Source of the DNA: a virus
Length of the DNA: 34,278 bases
Direction: 5' to 3' (one strand)
IMG/VR virus record: IMGVR_UViG_3300002180_000287
Location: 862-35,139 of that record
The notes under the pieces are model-generated. The model made no database searches. It was not told the DNA's origin and was given only the letters and a program-made list of their open reading frames with translations. This document shows positions 29,852-34,278 of the stretch, in pieces (the first letter of the stretch is position 1; the number at the start of each line of letters is the position of its first letter). Position numbers and translations under genes: made by a program.

Positions 29852-32536
29852 ATGAACGTACAACTAAGAGAAGAGGTGGTAACACGCCTCCTGCGAGACT
29901 TTGACTTTAAAACAAACAACAAAGACTTTTTTCAGCAAGGCCGCTGCCCCAGTTGTGGCAAAAAAGAATTATATGCGCCGGCTGAAACCCCCTGGGTAGT
30001 TCGCTGCGGACGCATGAATAAATGCGCAGCCGAATACCACATCAAAGAATTATATCCTGAGCTTTTTGAATCCTGGTCTGATCGCTATAAGCCGACACCG
30101 AAAAGCCCGACTGCCTCAGCCGATGCGTATTTGCGCGACGGGCGCGGCTTTGATATTGCAAAACTCAAAGGCTGGTACAGCCAAGGCAGCTACTATTGCA
30201 CTGACCGCCAAATTGGTACCGCCACGGTTAAGTTTGAATTGCCTAATGGCTCGTCATGGGAGCGCTTCATTGATAAGCCTCAGCGCTTTGGCAAAATGAA
30301 AGCCAACTTTGTAGGCAAATACAAAGGTCACTGGTGGCAGCCACCAACGGGTATCCCGGAAGACACCAAAGAAATATGGTTAACCGAAGGTATATTTGAC
30401 GCTATATCCCTGATCCAATCCGGCATTACTGCAGTTAGCTTAATGAGCTGCAATAACTACCCAAGCACGGCGCTCGATGCGCTAAAAAAAGAATACCAAA
30501 AGCACGACCGTCAATTGCCTTGCCTGGTGTTTGCGCTTGACGATGGACCTGCCGGTGAATCATTCACGCGCAAGTTTGTCAACTACGCACGCAAAGCCGG
30601 CTTCCCGGCAACGGCAGCGCAGCCGCCAAAGGGCAAAGTAAAACTGGACTGGAACGAGTTGTTTCAGCGTGGCCGACTAACCCGAAAGCACTTAGAAGAA
30701 TACCGTTACCTGGGCAGCTTACTGATCGCGAAAAACGCGACAGAGAAAGCCCGGTTAATGCACCAGAAAACGCAGCAAAAAGAGTTCCCCTTCCGATTCG
30801 ACAACCGCCTTTTCTGGTTCAAGATTGACTACGACCGCTACGTAAAAGCAATGAACACTCTCGGTTGGGACGCGGAAGATGATAAGCAGGCCAGCGAAGC
30901 TGACATCGAGAATGCGCTTAAAGAGTCGTCTTCAGTTGTTGAATTGGCAGCATGTTACCCAGAAGCCCTTTATTACCAGGCACACGAAGTAACAGACGAA
31001 AGCTGGTACTACTTCCGCGTCAGTTTCCCGCACGACAACGCTCCTATAAAGAACACGTTCAGCGGTGGCCAGTTATCCAGTGCCAGTGAATTTAAAAAGC
31101 GCTTAATGAGCGTTGCGCCTGGTGCAGTATGGACCGGCTCAAGTGGTCAACTTGACCGGCTAATGAAACAGCAGCTTTACGACATTAAGCGGGTGCAGGG
31201 TGTCGACTTCGTTGGTTATTCACGAGAATACGGCATTTACATACTGGGTGACCTTGCCGTTAAAGACGGTGTTACCAAGCCACTTAATGACGAAGACTTT
31301 TTTGACTTCGGAAAACTCAACATTAAGACGCTGAACAAGTCAGTTTCACTTAATGTTAATCCGGACTTAAAAGAGCTCAACCCTGAGTGGGAGCAAAACC
31401 TTTACACCGCCTTTAAAGAGAATGGCTTAATTTCACTGGCTTTCTGGTTCGGCTCGCTATACGCAGAGCAGGTTCGGGCGTTTGATAAAACCTACCCTTT
31501 CCTTGAGCTTATTGGTGAACCGGGCTCTGGTAAGTCAACGCTAATAGAATTTATGTGGCGCCTTTGTGGCCGCCCGGATGAAGAAGGTTTTGACCCGGTC
31601 AAGTCGACTGCAGCGGCTCGCGCTCGTCGGTTGTCCCAAGTAGCCAACTTGCCGGTTGTTCTCATTGAGGGTGACCGCGGCGACGCCAAAGACATGAAGC
31701 AAAGAAGCTTCGATTGGGACGAATTGAAGACTGCTTACAACGGCCGCTCACCGCGAAGCCGAGGTGTAAAGAATGCTGGCAACGAAACCTATGAGCCACC
31801 ATTCAGGGGCACAATAGTTATATCGCAAAACGCAGAGGTCCAGGCTTCACAAGCTGTGCTCGAGCGTATCATTCACATTAAAACAGACCGCAAAGGCCAC
31901 AACTCCGAAACAAGACAAGCAGCAAGAGCGCTCGAAACCATGCCGATTGAACAGGTTTCCGGTTTTATTCTTAAGTGCGCATTAGCCGAGAAACGAGTGC
32001 TCGAGCTTTACAAAGAGAAGTTACCACATTACGAAGCCATGCTTGCTGAAAACGACGACCTGAAAACCCACCGGATAATAAAGAACCACGCGCAAATAAT
32101 GGCAATGCTTGATTGCCTGGCGTTAGTCACTGGCTTTAAAGGCAGTCAAATTGAAGGCGCAAAAGAGAAGTTGGTTGAACTCGCGCTGCAGCGTCAGCAA
32201 GCCATAAGCGCAGACCACCCAATGGTTCAACAATTTTGGGACGTGTTCGACTACCTGGAAGAGAAGTTTGAGTGGCCTGTTGTTAACCACTCGAAAGACG
32301 ACGGTTTAATAGCTGTTAATTTGAATCACATGGAAGAGGAAGCCGGCGAGTTCCGCCAAAAACTTCCTCCACTTCCTGATCTTAAAAAGCACCTAAAAGC
32401 CTGTAAGTCGCGCAAGTTCCTTGAGGTTAAGACCGTGCGCAGCGCCGTGAACGAACATTTTAATAAAGGCAGCAACATAGCCGGACCAAGAAAGCCGGCC
32501 AGCGTTAAGTGCTGGGTATTCGAAAGGGAGCGTTAA
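29852..32536 (+). CDS. TOPRIM primase-helicase, P4-alpha-like replication protein
   Basis: Large replication enzyme of 894 aa. A zinc-binding primase module has C32, C35, C52 and C58 (GRCPSCGKKELY; VVRCGRMNKCAAEYH). A TOPRIM domain follows: IWLTEGIFDAISLIQSG with E179 and D183, and CLVFALDDGPAGES with D230/D231. The helicase part holds Walker A GEPGSGKST (555-563) and a Walker B-like VVLIEGDRGD (E606, D608). The C-terminus (from about 800) may bind DNA. A GGAGGG ribosome site precedes ATG 29852. It replaces the rolling-circle gpA expected in P2-like phages and may act at the GGTAAC iteron block. Confidence 0.92.
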   Translation: MNVQLREEVVTRLLRDFDFKTNNKDFFQQGRCPSCGKKELYAPAETPWVVRCGRMNKCAAEYHIKELYPELFESWSDRYKPTPKSPTASADAYLRDGRGFDIAKLKGWYSQGSYYCTDRQIGTATVKFELPNGSSWERFIDKPQRFGKMKANFVGKYKGHWWQPPTGIPEDTKEIWLTEGIFDAISLIQSGITAVSLMSCNNYPSTALDALKKEYQKHDRQLPCLVFALDDGPAGESFTRKFVNYARKAGFPATAAQPPKGKVKLDWNELFQRGRLTRKHLEEYRYLGSLLIAKNATEKARLMHQKTQQKEFPFRFDNRLFWFKIDYDRYVKAMNTLGWDAEDDKQASEADIENALKESSSVVELAACYPEALYYQAHEVTDESWYYFRVSFPHDNAPIKNTFSGGQLSSASEFKKRLMSVAPGAVWTGSSGQLDRLMKQQLYDIKRVQGVDFVGYSREYGIYILGDLAVKDGVTKPLNDEDFFDFGKLNIKTLNKSVSLNVNPDLKELNPEWEQNLYTAFKENGLISLAFWFGSLYAEQVRAFDKTYPFLELIGEPGSGKSTLIEFMWRLCGRPDEEGFDPVKSTAAARARRLSQVANLPVVLIEGDRGDAKDMKQRSFDWDELKTAYNGRSPRSRGVKNAGNETYEPPFRGTIVISQNAEVQASQAVLERIIHIKTDRKGHNSETRQAARALETMPIEQVSGFILKCALAEKRVLELYKEKLPHYEAMLAENDDLKTHRIIKNHAQIMAMLDCLALVTGFKGSQIEGAKEKLVELALQRQQAISADHPMVQQFWDVFDYLEEKFEWPVVNHSKDDGLIAVNLNHMEEEAGEFRQKLPPLPDLKKHLKACKSRKFLEVKTVRSAVNEHFNKGSNIAGPRKPASVKCWVFERER

Positions 32537-32538
32537 CA

Positions 32539-32796
32539 GTGAATACAGTGCTTTTGCTATTGGCCAAGTACGAACGTTCGCCAGTGCCTCTCGGCGAAGT
32601 GTGCGAAGAGTTCTTTGGCATAAAGGAAAAACAAGCAGCCATGTTGGCCGCCGCGCAATCGCTGCCGGTACCAACATTCAAGCTTCGAGACTCAGAGCGT
32701 GCAAAGTGGATGGTGGACTTGCGCGACTTAGCCGAACACATCGATAACAAACGCCGCCAGGCGTTAAACGATTACACAGAAGTAAACGCAATATAA
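32539..32796 (+). CDS. PrtN-family transcription activator-like protein
   Basis: Protein of 85 aa from GTG 32539, with AAAGGGAG 8 nt upstream. The pattern MNTVLLLLAKYERSPVPLGE, VCEEFFGIKEKQAAMLAAAQ, LPVPTFKLRDSERAKWMVDL and RDLAEHIDNKRRQAL matches the pyocin activator PrtN family (PrtN drives pyocin genes in Pseudomonas). Prophages of many gammaproteobacteria carry such genes. The target here is not known. Confidence 0.8.
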   Translation: MNTVLLLLAKYERSPVPLGEVCEEFFGIKEKQAAMLAAAQSLPVPTFKLRDSERAKWMVDLRDLAEHIDNKRRQALNDYTEVNAI

Positions 32797-32811
32797 ATAA
32801 GGAGGAAGTCA

Positions 32812-33021
32812 GTGGCTGACAACATCGATAGAGCAAATGAAATAACAGAGCAGCTGCAGGAGCGGCAAATAAAAGCAGCAAGAGCTAACACCTCAGTTGC
32901 TGACGCAACGGGCTACTGCCTGAACTGTGGTGAGGATTTGAGTGACAGCCGGCGTTGGTGTGACTCTAGCTGCAGGGATGATTGGGAAAAACTAAATAAC
33001 AAAACATATGGGGTAATTTAA
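32812..33021 (+). CDS. small C4 zinc-finger protein, TraR/DksA-like
   Basis: Protein of 69 aa from GTG 32812 (AGGAGG about 7 nt upstream). The N-terminal helix (MADNIDRANEITEQLQERQI) resembles phage TraR/DksA proteins, and residues 36-54 give four cysteines (YCLNCGEDL; RRWCDSSCRDDW). The second pair is spaced C-X3-C, closer to a simple zinc ribbon than to TraR, so the RNA-polymerase role of TraR is only a possibility. Confidence 0.7.
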   Translation: MADNIDRANEITEQLQERQIKAARANTSVADATGYCLNCGEDLSDSRRWCDSSCRDDWEKLNNKTYGVI

Positions 33022-33023
33022 AA

Positions 33024-33206
33024 ATGAATACGTTGAGAGATTTAATTATTGAAGGGTTGAATACTTGGGGGTTGCGCGGCTATGAGGGCATAGTCCGACA
33101 CATGGAGCGCTCCGGATATGAACGCACAAGCGTTGTGGCTGAGATGAACCTTATGATAGATAAAGGCGAAATTATTCATGACCGTTCAGGGGTTCATTTG
33201 CCGTGA
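33024..33206 (+). CDS. small hypothetical protein of the early operon
   Basis: Protein of 60 aa (MNTLRDLIIEGLNTWGLRGY) with a possible winged-helix-like pattern (YEGIVRHMERSGYERTSVVA, EMNLMIDKGEIIHDRSGVHL). It follows the zinc-finger gene by 2 nt and its stop overlaps the next start (GTGA). No family is recognised. Confidence 0.65.
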   Translation: MNTLRDLIIEGLNTWGLRGYEGIVRHMERSGYERTSVVAEMNLMIDKGEIIHDRSGVHLP

Positions 33207-33373
33207 ATACGCTTAACAAAATGACCCGTTTGCAGGCTCTAGTTTGGTTGTGGCGCCATGATTCAGAGGCGAAGTGGTTCTGGTTATGGTGTGCCATAAA
33301 GGGCTGTCATCTTCGAGAGGCGGTAAAAGATAACTACCGCGATTTTGGCTTGATAGGTAAAGGTACGTTATGA
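33203..33373 (+). CDS. very small hypothetical protein of the early operon
   Basis: Protein of 56 aa from GTG 33203 to TGA 33373: [20 protein letters not shown], then [20 protein letters not shown] and a short end. It is rich in Trp (five) and basic. The start overlaps the previous stop and the stop overlaps the SSB ATG (both 4 nt), so it fills the gap exactly and is probably real. Function unknown. Confidence 0.6.
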   Translation: MNTLNKMTRLQALVWLWRHDSEAKWFWLWCAIKGCHLREAVKDNYRDFGLIGKGTL

Positions 33374-33750
33374 ATCGTGGTATTAATAAAGTCATATTAA
33401 TTGGCAACGTCGGCGCAGCTCCTGAAGTCCGATACACGCAAAACAGCACTGCCATTGCAACGCTTTCGGTGGCCACCACGGAAACGTGGAAGGATAAGCA
33501 AACCGGAGAGCCGCGCGAGCAGACTGAATGGCATCGCGTTGTCATGTATCGACGCCTGGCAGAGATAGCCGGCGAATACTTACGCAAGGGATCAAAAATC
33601 TACATTGAAGGTAGATTGCAAACACGTAAATGGACGGGTGAAGACCGGGTTGAAAGATACATCACTGAGGTTGTCGGGAACGACATGCAAATGCTGGACG
33701 GCCCGCGCAACGATAACCAGACTCAAGGCTATGGAGGCGGCAATGTTTAA
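33370..33750 (+). CDS. ssb: single-stranded DNA-binding protein
   Basis: Coats and protects single-stranded DNA in phage replication. The 126 aa cover the OB fold: [80 protein letters not shown]. The tail is cut short ([17 protein letters not shown]) and lacks the acidic DDDIPF-like tip by which bacterial SSB recruits partners. It works beside the primase-helicase encoded upstream. Confidence 0.95.
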   Translation: MNRGINKVILIGNVGAAPEVRYTQNSTAIATLSVATTETWKDKQTGEPREQTEWHRVVMYRRLAEIAGEYLRKGSKIYIEGRLQTRKWTGEDRVERYITEVVGNDMQMLDGPRNDNQTQGYGGGNV

Positions 33751-33862
33751 GTTAAATAGAATAACCCTATCAATTCGCTGGGCTATAAACTTCAACCATA
33801 GTTCGCCTGGCGCAATCGACTCGGCTGAGGCTTTTTACATAAACACCGGAGGCGACCAATAA
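33743..33862 (+). CDS. very small hypothetical protein
   Basis: Protein of 39 aa ([20 protein letters not shown] and on) from ATG 33743 to TAA 33862. It overlaps the SSB end by 8 nt and the next ATG by 1 nt, and AGGCGG lies just upstream. The exact fit between neighbours favours translation. No family is recognised. Confidence 0.45.
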   Translation: MFKLNRITLSIRWAINFNHSSPGAIDSAEAFYINTGGDQ

Positions 33863-34083
33863 TGAACAATAAAGCGCAATACAAAAAGTCGATGACGGAA
33901 ACTGAAATGGCTCTTTTTGGCTTTGCTGACTCTATCAGGAGCAACATGCAAAGCTACCTTGATGTTCAGGTTCAAGCAGCAAAAGTTATAAAGGCTCGCT
34001 ACGACGCGCTAATAAAGGAAGGTTTTAACGAGCACCAAGCTCTTGAGTTGGTTAAAGGTGTCCGCCCAAGCGAGCTTTTGTAG
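33862..34083 (+). CDS. small hypothetical protein, last prophage gene
   Basis: Protein of 73 aa ([20 protein letters not shown]), predicted helical, with a C-terminal segment (IKEGFNEHQALELVKGVRPS) like the HNH-type helix pairs seen in small phage proteins that bind nucleic acid or partner proteins. GGAGGCG lies 9 nt upstream. Its stop codon is the first triplet of an arm-type repeat. Function unknown. Confidence 0.65.
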   Translation: MNNKAQYKKSMTETEMALFGFADSIRSNMQSYLDVQVQAAKVIKARYDALIKEGFNEHQALELVKGVRPSELL

Positions 34084-34122
34084 TCACCCACGAAATTTAA
34101 AGGGTCACCCAATAGTCACCCA
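34081..34122 (+). repeat. integrase arm-type repeats, right copies
   Basis: TAGTCACCCA occurs at 34081-34090 and again at 34113-34122, the latter inside a perfect 20-bp copy (34103-34122) of the left-end repeat at 268-287. Five GTCACCC elements in total flank the prophage termini. Their role as integrase arm sites is inferred from place. Confidence 0.65.
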
Positions 34123-34156
34123 CGATTTATTGCAGCCCTTTAGAATCAACAAAGTT

Positions 34157-34210
34157 TTACCAATCCAGCATAGGCGCTACTGAGAGCTTGTAAGAATATG
34201 GTACAGCCAA
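34157..34210 (-). pseudogene. dusA: displaced 5' fragment of host dusA
   Basis: On the minus strand, TTG at 34210 (GGTGG about 7 nt upstream) opens [17 protein letters not shown] and stops at once with TAA. This is the original start of the host DusA, cut off by integration. No in-frame ATG lies upstream before a stop; GTG at 34219 is an alternative start. Bases 34211-34278 are host DNA upstream of dusA, with no further gene seen. Confidence 0.8.
34160..34183. other. attachment core at right prophage end (attR side)
   Basis: Partner of 129-152 with 20 of 24 bases identical. On the minus strand it encodes SVAPMLDW of the native host dusA, after which the frame meets TAA at 34157-34159 in phage DNA. 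Confidence 0.85.
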
Positions 34211-34278
34211 AACATCCACCCGGTTAAAAAGTTAGTCAATAAATTTCGAGTAATTGCCTGACATTTTAACTCAGAATA

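Overview
The window holds one essentially complete P2-like temperate phage, integrated as a prophage of about 34 kb. It lies in the 5' end of the host dusA gene (tRNA-dihydrouridine synthase A). The rebuilt dusA start is at the left edge (1-191, minus strand) and the displaced host dusA start is at the right edge (34157-34210, minus strand). An imperfect 24-bp direct repeat (129-152 and 34160-34183) marks the attachment cores. The DusA residues and the phage gene styles suggest a gammaproteobacterium, plausibly a marine Alteromonadales-like organism, but the genus cannot be fixed from this sequence.

Layout from left to right: attL and dusA, then a tyrosine integrase (301-1374). Next is a 660-bp noncoding block with twelve GGTAAC/GTTACC hexamers inside a 27-bp inverted repeat (a candidate replication origin), a P2-type cos site (1912-1930) and the terminator of the leftward Q-P operon. 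The leftward Q (portal) and P (terminase) genes diverge from the rightward O, N, M, L, X head genes, followed by a lysis block (two holin-like genes, an N-acetylmuramidase and a third 3TM holin) and the tail genes R and S. A cassette of unknown or lysogeny-type genes (11599-14148) follows, and then V, W, J, I and a short H-like fibre anchor. After the retroelement region come FI, FII, E, E', T, U and D. The right arm carries a repressor, a ribbon-helix-helix protein, a CII-like protein, an Ogr/Delta activator, a TOPRIM primase-helicase, a PrtN-like regulator, several small genes and SSB, ending at attR.

The outstanding feature is a complete diversity-generating retroelement (DGR) where P2 has its tail-fibre genes. 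It has a C-type-lectin/FGE-like variable protein (17430-18659) with a 114-bp variable repeat (VR) at its 3' end, a GGTA-loop hairpin just downstream, avd (18722-19081), a 114-bp template repeat (TR, 19084-19197) and a reverse transcriptase (19078-20340). VR and TR differ at 14 positions, and every one is an adenine in the TR. This is the signature of adenine-directed mutagenic retrohoming, and the likely role is to vary the receptor-binding tip of the tail.

The regulation appears P2-like. Three copies of a GTTGT-N13-ACAAC dyad precede the P/O, V and FI operons, and an Ogr-type zinc-finger activator is encoded at 29580-29816. The P and V start codons both lie exactly 56 nt from the dyad centre, which suggests leaderless late messages. 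Replication is not P2-like: no gpA rolling-circle protein was seen, and a P4-alpha-like primase-helicase with SSB takes its place.
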